Shown here piece after piece: positions 29,337 to 39,704 of a stretch of DNA of 64,000 bases. The notes under the pieces were generated by a model that did no database searches, was not told where the DNA came from, and saw only the letters and a list, made by a program, of their open reading frames with translations. Numbering within the stretch: the first letter of the stretch is position 1; every line of letters starts with the position of its first letter. Source of the stretch: Clostridiales bacterium UBA4039 (GTDB taxonomy: Bacteria; Bacillota; Clostridia; Lachnospirales; Vallitaleaceae); NCBI GenBank assembly GCA_002382805.1, contig DGAD01000009.1:48437-112436 (forward strand). Direction: 5' to 3'. The translations under genes and the position numbers were made by a program.

Positions 29337-29354
29337 TGTTTTTCTCCTTTATTT

Positions 29355-30821
29355 TTATTTGGTTGCGTAGATGTAATTCAAATATCCTTTTTCATGGGGT
29401 CGCGTCACAAGACTAACAATACTCATTGGTATAAACGGTAGAACAACCGATAACGCTCCGACAATCGGAATATATGGACTGGTTACGCCTCCTTCAAGCA
29501 ACAAAACACCTGTAATCGTGATTAGTAACGCCGTGATCATTCCGGCATAAGCACCGATGAGATTTGCTTTTTTCCAATATAGTCCAAGAATATAGGGTGC
29601 CAACAAACATCCAGACACTGTTCCCCAAGATAATGCCGCCAAATTCATTATAGAACTTTCACTCTTAGCCAATAAAAAAGAACCCACAACAAAGACAACA
29701 AACATACATCGAAGTATTAACATATTTTGCTTTGGTTGTATCCCAGGTTTAATTGTCTTGACAAGATCAACGGCAACTGCAGAACTGGCGGCGATAACTA
29801 CTGAGGCTAATGTCGACATGGATGCTGATAGGACTAAGACCAACAATACAGCACTCACAGCCAAAGGCAGTGTTTTCTCCATAACCATAGGTATCACTTG
29901 ATCATAGCTTTCAGGTTTGACATTACTCAGCACAAGGCGGCTCACTGCCCCTGTTAAGTAGGCGCTAGTTGTAATTAGAGCGGCAAATCCTGTCGAAACA
30001 ACCGCAGCCGTTTTAATCGACCGTTCATTTTTTATGGTATAAAATTTGTGAACCATTTGAGGTAAGCCCCACGACCCTAGACTTGTCAAAATAACTAAGG
30101 ACACTATGAGGGCCAATCCCGGTGGTCCAACAGGGCTCACCAGTTGCTTACCTACTTGTGGTATAGCTTCTAGACGACGATAGACGCCTAAAAGTCCGCC
30201 AACAGCTTCTGATGTCATTACATAAAACACTAACAAAACAGCGCCAACAATCATAATGCATCCTTGTATAAAATCTGCAATCGACGTTGCCATAAACCCA
30301 CCGACAAATAAATAAAATGCTGTCACACACACCATAATCAGATATACAATATCCATAGGTATACCAAAAATATTTTCAAATAAAAATCCAAGCCCTTTAT
30401 AGACGCCTGCCGCATACGGCAACAAAAAAATAAAAATAATCAATGCAGAAAATACCTTTATGCCAAGGCTCTCATAACGTATCCCTAAAAATTCCGGCAT
30501 TGTTGATGCTTTTAAGCGTTGCGTCATTTCTCGTGTTTTTTTTCCCAGAATTTTCCAGGCCAGTACTGTCCCAACAACGGTATTACCTAGTGCAATCCAC
30601 AGAACAGATAAACCAAATCCCCATCCCAACTTTCCTGCATAGCCTATAAAAATAACCGATGAAAAATATGCTGTTCCATAAGAAAATGCCGACATCCAGG
30701 GCGGAATTGATCGCCCGCCTAATAAATAGCCTTCTTCATCCACTAGTTTTTTGCGACTGAAAAAACTCACCGTTAAAATCATAACAATATATAGGATAAT
30801 GCTGATTACATATACCTTCAT
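29355..30821 (-). CDS. Sodium:solute symporter (SSS family)
   Basis: This 488-residue membrane protein has about thirteen helices in the SSS/LeuT-like fold. It begins MKVYVISIILYIVMILTVSF (TM1) and has GGRSIPPWMSAFSYGTAYFSS (TM2 region) and the SSS signature region FVGGFMATSIADFIQG around residues 172-187. As the first gene of the arylpyruvate operon it may import an aromatic amino acid or acid with Na+, or export the product. The substrate is not readable from sequence. Confidence 0.88.
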   Translation of the reverse strand: MKVYVISIILYIVMILTVSFFSRKKLVDEEGYLLGGRSIPPWMSAFSYGTAYFSSVIFIGYAGKLGWGFGLSVLWIALGNTVVGTVLAWKILGKKTREMTQRLKASTMPEFLGIRYESLGIKVFSALIIFIFLLPYAAGVYKGLGFLFENIFGIPMDIVYLIMVCVTAFYLFVGGFMATSIADFIQGCIMIVGAVLLVFYVMTSEAVGGLLGVYRRLEAIPQVGKQLVSPVGPPGLALIVSLVILTSLGSWGLPQMVHKFYTIKNERSIKTAAVVSTGFAALITTSAYLTGAVSRLVLSNVKPESYDQVIPMVMEKTLPLAVSAVLLVLVLSASMSTLASVVIAASSAVAVDLVKTIKPGIQPKQNMLILRCMFVVFVVGSFLLAKSESSIMNLAALSWGTVSGCLLAPYILGLYWKKANLIGAYAGMITALLITITGVLLLEGGVTSPYIPIVGALSVVLPFIPMSIVSLVTRPHEKGYLNYIYATK

Positions 30822-30844
30822 TCTTTCCTCCTGTGTTTTTCAAG

Positions 30845-30863
30845 TTAAAGCGCAACGCTTTAA
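30845..30863. promoter_or_regulatory. Operator-like inverted repeat upstream of the symporter operon
   Basis: TTAAAGCG-CAA-CGCTTTAA is a perfect 8-3-8 inverted repeat 24 bp before the symporter start and downstream of the predicted promoter. There is no U-run, so it is not a terminator. It could be a repressor site or a leader hairpin. Confidence 0.5.
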
Positions 30864-30913
30864 ATCACTAAAGTAAATTGCGTAAAAAAAATGCGTGTCG
30901 ACGTCTTATTAAC

Positions 30914-30942
30914 ATTCTACACACATATTAGCCATTATTCAA
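30914..30942 (-). promoter_or_regulatory. Sigma-A promoter of the symporter-ior operon
   Basis: On the minus strand TTGAAT (30942-30937) and TAGAAT (30919-30914) are 17 bp apart. Transcription would start near 30907 and pass through the inverted repeat at 30845-30863. Confidence 0.6.
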
Positions 30943-31009
30943 TATCTTTTATAGTTTTTGTATACTTCTTGACATTTATAGGTATTTTTTTGTGCACATT
31001 GACCATCAC

Positions 31010-34000
31010 TTATTCTTCTCTTCGAAGTACTTTATTGACAAATACATCGACAATTTCCGGATCAAATTGGGTTCCTGCACATCGCTTCAATTCCTCAATT
31101 GCCTCTTCTTTGGTCATCTTGCGTTTGTATGGACGTTTGCCTGTCATGGATTCATATGCATCAGCAACACTAATAATACGTGACTCCAAAGGAATTTGAT
31201 GCCCTATTAAACCACTTGGATAGCCTTTACCATCATAGCGTTCATGATGGTATAGCACAATTTCTGCAATACTGGCGTATTCATCCGTATTTTTTAAGAT
31301 CTGATAGCCCGCTTCCGGATAACGATGCACTTGCTCTATTTCATCTTTTGTTAACGCTTCTTTTTTGTTAAGAAGTTCCGGTGACAAAATAATTTTTCCG
31401 ATATCATGCAGTGTTCCCGCCATATATATTTCTTCAATATCTTCAATCGGGTAGTTCATGGCATCTAGTATTTTACTGCTAAATTCTGCCACCCGCTCTG
31501 TATGGACTTCTTCTGCTTCATAGTTTTTCTGAATATTTTCCATAGCCATACTAATCATCGAAAGCTTCATTTTTTTACTGGATTTCATTTTATGTTTGTA
31601 CATATGCTTATCTGCACGTTTTTGGATTTCATTGATATCTTCTGAGGCGTCCACTTTTACGCAAAATCCAATAGCAATCGACACACTAATGGATTTTACC
31701 TGCTCTTGCTTTGCTAACGTTAAAATACGTTGCTTAATAGCTTCAGCATTTTTTGCGGTTGTATTTGGCAAAAGTACCATGAATTCATCTCCGCCGGTTC
31801 TTGCCACAATATCTTCTTCTCGGCAAGCCGATTTTATTACTTTGGCTGCCGCTTTAATCAATTGGTCTCCAACTTCATGACCAAATGCATCATTTGCAAT
31901 TTTTAAACCATTAATGTCTAAAGCCATAATCGTCAATGGTATATTGCGGTTTGTATTTAAGCGTCGGATAGAATCCTCCATATACCTACGATTGTATAAG
32001 CCTGTCAAATAATCATGAAAACTTAACTCTTCAATTTGTCGCTGACGTTCTTTTTGTTCTGTGACGTCTCTAAATGCTATGACAAAACCTTTTGTCGCCC
32101 CTTCATTTTCTTCTAAGATAGGCGCAATCGTCTCTTGTATCGGAATCCGATCGCCTTGTTTTGACTCAAGTATAAGCTTATAACTTCCACCTTTTTCATC
32201 TCTATTCATATAATCTTCAATAATATTTTCGATAACAAGGTTTCGCTCTTCATCAATAAGCTTATATACACTTTCTAAAGGCTTTCCTTGGACTTCTTCA
32301 TCATCCCATTTTGTCATGCCTTCGGCCGCTAAATTCATAAAGCTGATTTGTCCATAGACATCCGTTGCAATAACGCCATCGCCAACAGAGAGCAACGTCG
32401 TCTTAAAGACTTCTTTTTCCTGAGATAAAGCTTGTTCGACTTGTTTTCTTTTTGTTACATTTAAGATACTTCCAAGCATTCGAACGGGTCCATCTGAGGA
32501 ATCATCATAAACTAATGCGCCTCGATCCAGCACCCAAATAATCGTTCCATCCGTTCGAACCAATCGATGCTCACTATAATAAGGCTCATCATTTTCAACA
32601 GCCTTATTCAGTTTTTCTCTGACTCTCTCCCGATCTTCCGGGTGAACATAGTCCACAAAAGCTTCTTTGGTGTGATGATCTAACATCGTATCAACACCTA
32701 CAATCTCACACCATTTTCGGTTATGATAGACCTTCCCATCCGCCATATTCCAATCCCATATACCTTCGCCGATAACATCAAGTGTCAATCGCATCTGTTG
32801 TTCACTATGGGCTAATCGACTTTGAACTATAATGCTTTCTGTAATGTCATCCATCATGAGTGCAAGTTGACGGTGATTTGGCATATATGCAGAGATACGA
32901 TACCATTTTTGATTAAAATCCATATATACCTGAAAAGCAAGTGTTGTCTTTTCAGTAACAACATGGTCCAGACTAACAACCCAGCTTTGCTCTTTTCCAA
33001 TTATCACTTGATCTAAGGCTTTGCCAAGAATCGCATCTTTTTTCATCCCTGTTATTTCTTCAAATGTTCGATTGACATTCTGAAAATAATAAGCAATCTT
33101 GCCTTCTTGTGTTAACCGCTCAATATTAAAAACAACAAATCCTTTGTTCATTTCATTTATCAACTTACGGTTTTCTTGTTCTCGCAAAAGAACATTGTTG
33201 CGGGACTCATCAATTTGGCGAACAATAGATTTTGCATATTTTACTACGATGATATCAATAAAAACAAACATAATAACTAGCGCTAGAATGGAATATGCAA
33301 AAATTCTATATTGAACATCTCTTGCATCTCCAAATAGCGCGTCTTCTTCAATTTGTGCATAAAAAGTGCCCTCAAAATTATCAAAGGCTTTTACTACAGT
33401 AACAACATCGTGGTCATGAATTAATGTGTTTTCATCCTTGTTGGGCTGAATCCACACATCATAATCTCTGGCATCTATTTTTTCTAGAATTGGTATCATG
33501 CTTACACATAAAATATCATAGCCTAGCACATGGTCTTCTTCTGTAATCGGATTTTGTATGATAAGGTTTTGTCGATCATGATCATAATGGACAGTTAACG
33601 CTTCTGAATAAGCAATCTCTGTCGTTTTAATCTCATGCGTATCTCCAAAACTCACCAAAATCTGATCATCGACCCATCGAGCAACATATATATAATGGTC
33701 AAGTACATGAATCCCATCTTGATATCTGGGATAGGTTACCTGATAGAGTTCATTCCAATTTATTTTTTGATTTTTATATTGTAAAAGCGCTTCACGAATC
33801 GTTGAGCGGCTTGACAAGCTTTTGGTTTCACCAATCATTTTTGCGATAAACTCATCAATGACTTGATGTTGATTGGTAACATTTAATTCAAAGTTTTGGA
33901 CAGTTATCTCTTCTTGTCGTTTTTTTATCGGAGATAGCAAGCTCATATAAACGAAAACAATGATGCAAATAAAAATAACAAGCGTCATAATATTTATACG

Positions 34001-34018
34001 TTTATTGATAGACTTCAT
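31010..34018 (-). CDS. Multi-PAS sensor with GGDEF and HD-GYP domains
   Basis: This protein of about 1002 residues is membrane-bound: TM1 about 10-27, an extracellular CHASE-like sensor region, TM2 about 238-259, then three PAS domains (about 285-395, 405-520, 535-650), a diguanylate cyclase domain (GGDEF at 742-746, with an RxxD inhibitory site REED five residues before it) and an HD-GYP phosphodiesterase domain (HD at 871-872, HHERYDGKGYP at 924-934). Both catalytic motifs look intact, so it could both make and break c-di-GMP. I use the ATG at 34018 (AAGGAG upstream). It is monocistronic between two operons. Confidence 0.93.
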   Translation of the reverse strand: MKSINKRINIMTLVIFICIIVFVYMSLLSPIKKRQEEITVQNFELNVTNQHQVIDEFIAKMIGETKSLSSRSTIREALLQYKNQKINWNELYQVTYPRYQDGIHVLDHYIYVARWVDDQILVSFGDTHEIKTTEIAYSEALTVHYDHDRQNLIIQNPITEEDHVLGYDILCVSMIPILEKIDARDYDVWIQPNKDENTLIHDHDVVTVVKAFDNFEGTFYAQIEEDALFGDARDVQYRIFAYSILALVIMFVFIDIIVVKYAKSIVRQIDESRNNVLLREQENRKLINEMNKGFVVFNIERLTQEGKIAYYFQNVNRTFEEITGMKKDAILGKALDQVIIGKEQSWVVSLDHVVTEKTTLAFQVYMDFNQKWYRISAYMPNHRQLALMMDDITESIIVQSRLAHSEQQMRLTLDVIGEGIWDWNMADGKVYHNRKWCEIVGVDTMLDHHTKEAFVDYVHPEDRERVREKLNKAVENDEPYYSEHRLVRTDGTIIWVLDRGALVYDDSSDGPVRMLGSILNVTKRKQVEQALSQEKEVFKTTLLSVGDGVIATDVYGQISFMNLAAEGMTKWDDEEVQGKPLESVYKLIDEERNLVIENIIEDYMNRDEKGGSYKLILESKQGDRIPIQETIAPILEENEGATKGFVIAFRDVTEQKERQRQIEELSFHDYLTGLYNRRYMEDSIRRLNTNRNIPLTIMALDINGLKIANDAFGHEVGDQLIKAAAKVIKSACREEDIVARTGGDEFMVLLPNTTAKNAEAIKQRILTLAKQEQVKSISVSIAIGFCVKVDASEDINEIQKRADKHMYKHKMKSSKKMKLSMISMAMENIQKNYEAEEVHTERVAEFSSKILDAMNYPIEDIEEIYMAGTLHDIGKIILSPELLNKKEALTKDEIEQVHRYPEAGYQILKNTDEYASIAEIVLYHHERYDGKGYPSGLIGHQIPLESRIISVADAYESMTGKRPYKRKMTKEEAIEELKRCAGTQFDPEIVDVFVNKVLRREE

Positions 34019-34095
34019 GCAATACTCCTTTCTAATTGATATTAATGACAGCACCTTATATTTTACCATAGAACCCTATAACTTGTATACATAAA

Positions 34096-34132
34096 AAAAC
34101 CTCTAAAACCTAGTATGGGCTTTAGAGGTTTT
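34096..34132 (-). terminator. Intrinsic terminator at the 3' end of the glycan locus
   Basis: AAAACCTCTAAA pairs with TTTAGAGGTTTT; on the minus strand the stem runs into TTTTTT. It lies just after the sulfatase gene and ends the lacI-GH130-GH38-sulfatase transcript. Confidence 0.85.
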
Positions 34133-34154
34133 CTTACGTCGTATTCAATGCTTT

Positions 34155-35567
34155 TTAAGATTTCTTTGCCAAATAATCCGGCATCCTTTGACATGTTGTC
34201 AATTGATGGTTATGAACAAAATCATATTCCGGTCGTTTTTCAATAAGTGCTATTAATGCCCTTCTACAAGCATCAATGCGCTTTTGCTCCGTGGATGACT
34301 CACCCTCAATCTGATTGTTTAACTCCTTTGGATCCGCAGCCAAATCAAAATACCACTCTCTAGCGCTATAGGTTTCATAAATGTACTTCCATTTTCCATT
34401 GGTCAAAAAATGCCACCCTTCTTGTCCATATCCGGTGTGCTCTCCATGAATAAATTCCCGCTCAATCGGGTGAAATAAGTCCATCCCTTCAACACCACCA
34501 GGTAATTCTATATCCATTAAATTATATAATGTCGGCAGTATATCAAAGTGGCTAGCGACCACTTCGTTGGGTTGAACTATTTTTGGTTCTAGACCAGACC
34601 CCGGCTTAATGATCAAGGGGATTCGCGCCGAACCTTCAAACGGCGTGACCTTTCTATACATATAATGATCTCCTAATAATTCCCCATGGTCTGATACAAA
34701 CACAATCGTTGTCGAGGAATATAAGTCATGTTCTTTTAGCCAATGCAACATTCTTCCAATCATATGGTCGACATGGGTAATGGATGCATAATATGCTTTG
34801 CGCATTCGAATCGACTGTTTATCACTAATTCTTCCGGATGTCGCATCAATCATAACCGTTTTTTTATCTAAGCCTTTGGCCCACGAACCTACTGGCGGTT
34901 CCGGAAGGACTTCATCTTCATAATACTTGGTATAAAACTCCGGTGCATCATAGGGCGGATGTGGTCGGTGGAAGCTTAACTGCATAAAAAACGGACGCGT
35001 CGTATCTCTCCTTTTCAAGATTTCCTGAGCTTTAGATACCGTCCATTGACTTGGATGATATTCATCATCCCCTTGCCACGGCAGGGCGACCCAGCTATTA
35101 TTACTCCACTCCATCGCCGGATCTTTGACACTTCCCCTGGTCTCCTTTTTAAGCCAAGCATGATAATCACTTATAAACCCAGCATCTAAACGTTGTGGAT
35201 CGTACAATTCGTTAATTTCAAATCCTAAGTGGTTCCTCTGGGGATAAAAGTGCGTCTTGCCAACATTAATGGTCTGATACCCTGCATCTCTAAACCCATG
35301 CATTAGGGTCTTATCATATGTCCATGGAATTTTATCACTATATCCAATCCGACCACACCCGTATGGGCTCTTGCCTGTTGCCAGGCAGGCTCTAGCAGGA
35401 ATACAGCTTGGCGCCTGTGCATAGCACGCACCAAACATCACTCCATCTTTTGCCAAATCATCAAGAAACGGTGTTTTTACCACTGGATGGCCTAATGAAG
35501 ATAGACAGTCTCCTCGCCACTGGTCTACAAGTATAAGTAGCACATTCTTATGCCTTGCTTCTCCCAT
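34155..35567 (-). CDS. Type I sulfatase (alkaline phosphatase superfamily)
   Basis: This 470-residue hydrolase of sulfate esters has the formylglycine site CIPAR (Cys55 of CxPxR) within CIPARACLATGKSPYG. Metal-ligand regions are LILVDQWRGD near the start and FVSDHGELLGDHYMYRK in the middle. No signal peptide is present, so it should act in the cytoplasm on imported sulfated sugars. The Cys type needs a maturation enzyme (an anaerobic radical-SAM type is expected); none is in the window. It follows the GH38 gene by 13 bp. Substrate is not determined; sulfated glycans are likely given the locus. Confidence 0.88.
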   Translation of the reverse strand: MGEARHKNVLLILVDQWRGDCLSSLGHPVVKTPFLDDLAKDGVMFGACYAQAPSCIPARACLATGKSPYGCGRIGYSDKIPWTYDKTLMHGFRDAGYQTINVGKTHFYPQRNHLGFEINELYDPQRLDAGFISDYHAWLKKETRGSVKDPAMEWSNNSWVALPWQGDDEYHPSQWTVSKAQEILKRRDTTRPFFMQLSFHRPHPPYDAPEFYTKYYEDEVLPEPPVGSWAKGLDKKTVMIDATSGRISDKQSIRMRKAYYASITHVDHMIGRMLHWLKEHDLYSSTTIVFVSDHGELLGDHYMYRKVTPFEGSARIPLIIKPGSGLEPKIVQPNEVVASHFDILPTLYNLMDIELPGGVEGMDLFHPIEREFIHGEHTGYGQEGWHFLTNGKWKYIYETYSAREWYFDLAADPKELNNQIEGESSTEQKRIDACRRALIALIEKRPEYDFVHNHQLTTCQRMPDYLAKKS

Positions 35568-35580
35568 ATATTCCTCACCT

Positions 35581-38500
35581 CTATTTCACATATTTGATTT
35601 TATATGTCTTTATCTCGAAAGGTTTGATGACAATGTTAAAACTATTCTCGTCATGTTCTATCGTTTGTTCAACTTCTTCAATCAAATTACACTCTTCAAC
35701 ACAGATCAACGTTCCTAAGTTCCAGCGGACTTTTGTTCGGGTTCTAGAGTTCTCATATTCATATATACGAATAATGATTCCCTCATGGTCTTGCGCTTCT
35801 TTAATTGTTTCAATCAACACATTAGCATCATCCGTTGTTACAAGTGCTTGTTGATCGCCTTGTGCCTCTCCCGTGACCGCATAGGCCTGTTGATTGAACT
35901 TATAGGCTTCCTCTACAGTACGCGCTTTTTTCCAATCTCCAGTGTGAGGATAGAGTGAATATCTAAATGTATGCTCCTCTTGGTCTGTATTGGGATTTGG
36001 CAAAATACCAGATTTTAACAGCGTAAGCCCCATATCGCTTCCGTGAACGGAATGTCCGTATTTACAATCATTTAATAAGCTTACCCCATAATTTCCTTCT
36101 GATATATCGATCCATTTTTGTCCACATACTTCAAATCGTGCTTGATCCCAACTAGTATTTTTATGGGTCTTACGGGTAAGATTCCCAAATTGAATATCAA
36201 ACGTCGCTTCATCTGTATGGATATCCATTGGAAAATGGACTTTTAGCAAGTGCTGCTTTTCTTTATAATCGACATAAGTATTAAAATCAATGCGCCGACT
36301 TTGACTATAAAAAACAATTTCTTGACACAGTCTTGATTGGCTAAATGCATATTCCACTTTTAAAACTGCTCTAACAGGTCCTACTTGGGTCCATTCAAAC
36401 ATTGTCAAATCTGTTATATCATAATATTTTTCACTATAGTACATCTCAATGTCCCAATTATCATAATCCATCGGCTTATCTTCATATAGTTTAAAATGGT
36501 TTGCAACTTTATTTTCCTGCACCAGTTCCCTTTTTTGTTCACAATCCAAAATAGATACGATTTGTCCGTTCGCATTAAACCGTACTTCATAAAATGGAGT
36601 TTTGATACCCCGCTCATGAATTGTAAAGGGATTTTTAATGGATGCCTTTTCATCTGCAGTTAGTTGCAAGACTTCATATGTTGCCTGGGATTTTGATGGA
36701 ACATGGGTTAAGTATGCCATACACCCATCCTCCGTTTTTTGTAATAAAAAACGTTGTCCCTTCTTATCAACTAAACAATCACCATCCACCTTAGGAAGGT
36801 GAATAATATCATCTCGTTCAAAGCCCAATTGATTAAAGACGGTCACATGGTTTTCTTTTTTTCTAACTAAGTTGGCAATGCAATGGTCAATATATTCACG
36901 TAGTTTTGCTTCCACGTGGTTATATTCTTCCTTTGTCACCTCATACACTTCTTCTATAGATGTTCCCGGTAAAATATCATGAAACTGATTCATTAACACA
37001 ACCCGCCACATCTGATGCAGTTGTTGACTATAATCCATCCCTGCCAATATGCTATAAAGCTCTAAATCCATTAACAATTGCTCACACCGTCGATTTGATT
37101 TTTTATTACGCGCCATGGAAGTATATGTTCCACGATGGTATTCAAAGTAGAACTCCCCTTCCCACTCCGGCAAACGCTTATGCTCTTTTGTCCGATTGTA
37201 TAGTTCGTCAAAATATGTCCTCGAAAAAGCTTGACGTACTTTTGGAATACCTTGAATTCCTTTTTCCATCCGCTTTGATGTTTCAAGCATTTGGCGTGTA
37301 GGTCCGCCACCGCCATCGCCATATCCATAAGAAATTAAGATATCGTTATTCAGTTCCTTATTATTATAGCGTTGCCAGCCACCCATAATCGCATCCGGAT
37401 GAAGCATACCATTGTATGTTGTAAAAAAGTTCTTTGTGTCTTGTCCCACTCCTAAGGTTGTAATCAAATGCGTAAAAATCTTCGTTCCGTCTATACCTTT
37501 CCAGTACAGGGTATCATAAGGCATCTGATTCATCTGGTTCCAAGCGAGTTTTGTTGTCATAAAATAGTCAATTCCTGACCTTTTCATAATTTGCGGAAGT
37601 GCCCCTGAATATCCAAAAACATCCGGAAGCCACAGGATTTTATTGTCCACGCCAAACTCTTCTTTAAAAAAACGTTTGCCATGTAAAAACTGACGTACCA
37701 AGCTTTCTCCGCTTGTCAGGTTACAATCCGCTTCAACCCACATGCCTCCTTCTGGTTCCCATCGACCTTGTGCCACTTTTTCCTTGACTTTGGCATATAA
37801 ATCCGGATAGCGTACTTTTAAAAACTCATATAATTGTGGTTGACTTGACATAAACTTATAGTCCGGATATTCTTCCATAAACTTAAGAACCGTCGCAAAG
37901 CTTCTGCCTACTTTTTCACGTGTCTGTTCTACTGTCCACCACCATGCTACATCAATATGCGTATGTCCAATGCATGTTGCAATGACATCCTCATATCCAC
38001 TTAGCTCTTGATATAGTGCTTTTTCTATGTGTTGCTTCGCCTGGTTAAGCGACTGATAAAATGCTTCTGAATAAGGTTTTCTCAAATCTAATAAATTAAC
38101 GGTATCATTTAATATTTCCGTCATTTTCAACTTATTTTGATCCATATCATCCATGCGATTAAAACCGGATAGCGGCACATCCATATCATAATATAATTGT
38201 TCTATTTGAGCATCAACTTCGATTACATCAACAAACAGTTGAAACTCACTATGAATAATTCCTGTGTGCGCTTGTAGATCAAATGTATATACTTCACCTT
38301 CCTGCGCACTTGATGTAAGAAAAACCTTCCGATGATTCATATCAATCCCTTGAGTTATCTCTCCATTAACAAATAAAAGAAATTGAGGATTTTTGGCATC
38401 ATCCCATTCATTAATCTGCGTACGCACATGAATCCACAAGGGCTTATTATGCATCTGCTTAGGTACTGTATAGGTTGTTCTAAACCAATAATGCTTATCC

Positions 38501-38685
38501 GGTCCATACCAGTGCATCGTTTTGCTGTCAAACGTCTCCCATGGCTCTTTTGCTACATCTACATCATGGGGATAGACGAAGTTGCCTTTTTTATATTCAA
38601 AGCTTTCAATCGGAAATTTTTGCTTTATCGATAAGCGCTTAAGTTCTCGACATATAATACCGACTCGTTTATCTATGTATTTCAT
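35581..38685 (-). CDS. Alpha-mannosidase, GH38
   Basis: This 1034-residue enzyme hydrolyses alpha-linked mannose from glycans with a bound zinc. The Zn-binding motif HTHIDVAWWW is at 241-250; the nucleophile is Asp355 in WLPDVFGYSG. An N-terminal beta-rich domain (about 1-230) precedes the catalytic barrel, and a long C-terminal beta-sandwich region completes the typical architecture. There is no signal peptide. It lies between GH130 and the sulfatase with 13-bp gaps. The linkage preferred (alpha-1,2/1,3/1,6) is not deducible. Confidence 0.95.
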   Translation of the reverse strand: MKYIDKRVGIICRELKRLSIKQKFPIESFEYKKGNFVYPHDVDVAKEPWETFDSKTMHWYGPDKHYWFRTTYTVPKQMHNKPLWIHVRTQINEWDDAKNPQFLLFVNGEITQGIDMNHRKVFLTSSAQEGEVYTFDLQAHTGIIHSEFQLFVDVIEVDAQIEQLYYDMDVPLSGFNRMDDMDQNKLKMTEILNDTVNLLDLRKPYSEAFYQSLNQAKQHIEKALYQELSGYEDVIATCIGHTHIDVAWWWTVEQTREKVGRSFATVLKFMEEYPDYKFMSSQPQLYEFLKVRYPDLYAKVKEKVAQGRWEPEGGMWVEADCNLTSGESLVRQFLHGKRFFKEEFGVDNKILWLPDVFGYSGALPQIMKRSGIDYFMTTKLAWNQMNQMPYDTLYWKGIDGTKIFTHLITTLGVGQDTKNFFTTYNGMLHPDAIMGGWQRYNNKELNNDILISYGYGDGGGGPTRQMLETSKRMEKGIQGIPKVRQAFSRTYFDELYNRTKEHKRLPEWEGEFYFEYHRGTYTSMARNKKSNRRCEQLLMDLELYSILAGMDYSQQLHQMWRVVLMNQFHDILPGTSIEEVYEVTKEEYNHVEAKLREYIDHCIANLVRKKENHVTVFNQLGFERDDIIHLPKVDGDCLVDKKGQRFLLQKTEDGCMAYLTHVPSKSQATYEVLQLTADEKASIKNPFTIHERGIKTPFYEVRFNANGQIVSILDCEQKRELVQENKVANHFKLYEDKPMDYDNWDIEMYYSEKYYDITDLTMFEWTQVGPVRAVLKVEYAFSQSRLCQEIVFYSQSRRIDFNTYVDYKEKQHLLKVHFPMDIHTDEATFDIQFGNLTRKTHKNTSWDQARFEVCGQKWIDISEGNYGVSLLNDCKYGHSVHGSDMGLTLLKSGILPNPNTDQEEHTFRYSLYPHTGDWKKARTVEEAYKFNQQAYAVTGEAQGDQQALVTTDDANVLIETIKEAQDHEGIIIRIYEYENSRTRTKVRWNLGTLICVEECNLIEEVEQTIEHDENSFNIVIKPFEIKTYKIKYVK

Positions 38686-38698
38686 TCTAAGCCTCCAA

Positions 38699-39694
38699 TT
38701 AAATCTCCAGCGGATTGTTTTTCATATAATCCATCAGCTCATCTACAGTGGTAAACGCGATGGAGGTTACCGTATCAGCACATCCATAATATATTGCAAT
38801 GCGTCCACTGGCAGCATCTGATAACGCGGCACATGGAAACACAACGTTTGGAACGTCACCAACGCATTCATACACTTCATATGGTGCTAAGATATAGTTT
38901 TTAGAACGCATGATAACTTTCCACGGTTCCTCTAAATCCAAAAGTGCACACCCCATTCGATATACAAAACCATTACATGTATTTAATACACCATGATAAA
39001 TCATCAACCACCCTTGATCGGTCTCAATTGGAATAGGCCCCGGACCAATTTTAGTTGTCTGCCATGCTGAAGTGTCTCCTTTTATCGTTCCCATCACATG
39101 GCGATGATGTCCCCAATATTCCATATCTTTGCTTTGACTATAAAAAATATCTCCAAACGGCGTATGTCCATTATCACTTGGACGGCTTAACATTGCATAG
39201 TAATCCCCTATCTTTCTAGGAAAAAGAACGCCGTTACGATTAAACGGTAAAAACGCATTTTCTAATTGGTAGAATGTTTTAAAATCAAATGTGTACGCCA
39301 CTCCTATAGTCGGTCCATGATAGCCATTACACCACGTAATATAGTAACGGTCTTCAATGTAACACACACGCGGATCATAACGGTATTCCCTTTTTAGAAT
39401 TTCCTTGTCTTCGCCTTCAAATGATATCGGTTCATCTTGTATATCCCATTCAATACCATCTTGACTAAACCCTACAAAAATATCCATGCTAATCGACTTG
39501 GAATCACATCTAAAGATACCTGCGTAGCCATCTTCAAAGGCAACTACAGCGCTATTAAAAATACTATTGCTGTTTTTTGTATGGTTTCTCTTGATTACAG
39601 GATTCATGGAAAATCGCCATACGGGCATGTCATATCCTTCCGGTTTCTCCTGCCATGGTATTTTAGGTAAATTATTTCCTATTATTTTCGCCAT
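38699..39694 (-). CDS. Glycoside phosphorylase/hydrolase, GH130
   Basis: This 331-residue five-bladed beta-propeller enzyme resembles GH130, which phosphorolyses beta-mannosides (such as the Man-beta-1,4-GlcNAc core of N-glycans) to mannose-1-phosphate. Visible family patterns are [19 protein letters not shown] near the start, [17 protein letters not shown] in the middle, and [20 protein letters not shown], whose His and Asp/Glu neighbours line the active site. It follows lacI by 10 bp. Phosphorylase versus hydrolase activity was not determined. Confidence 0.88.
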   Translation of the reverse strand: MAKIIGNNLPKIPWQEKPEGYDMPVWRFSMNPVIKRNHTKNSNSIFNSAVVAFEDGYAGIFRCDSKSISMDIFVGFSQDGIEWDIQDEPISFEGEDKEILKREYRYDPRVCYIEDRYYITWCNGYHGPTIGVAYTFDFKTFYQLENAFLPFNRNGVLFPRKIGDYYAMLSRPSDNGHTPFGDIFYSQSKDMEYWGHHRHVMGTIKGDTSAWQTTKIGPGPIPIETDQGWLMIYHGVLNTCNGFVYRMGCALLDLEEPWKVIMRSKNYILAPYEVYECVGDVPNVVFPCAALSDAASGRIAIYYGCADTVTSIAFTTVDELMDYMKNNPLEI

Positions 39695-39704
39695 TTTTAT
39701 CTCC

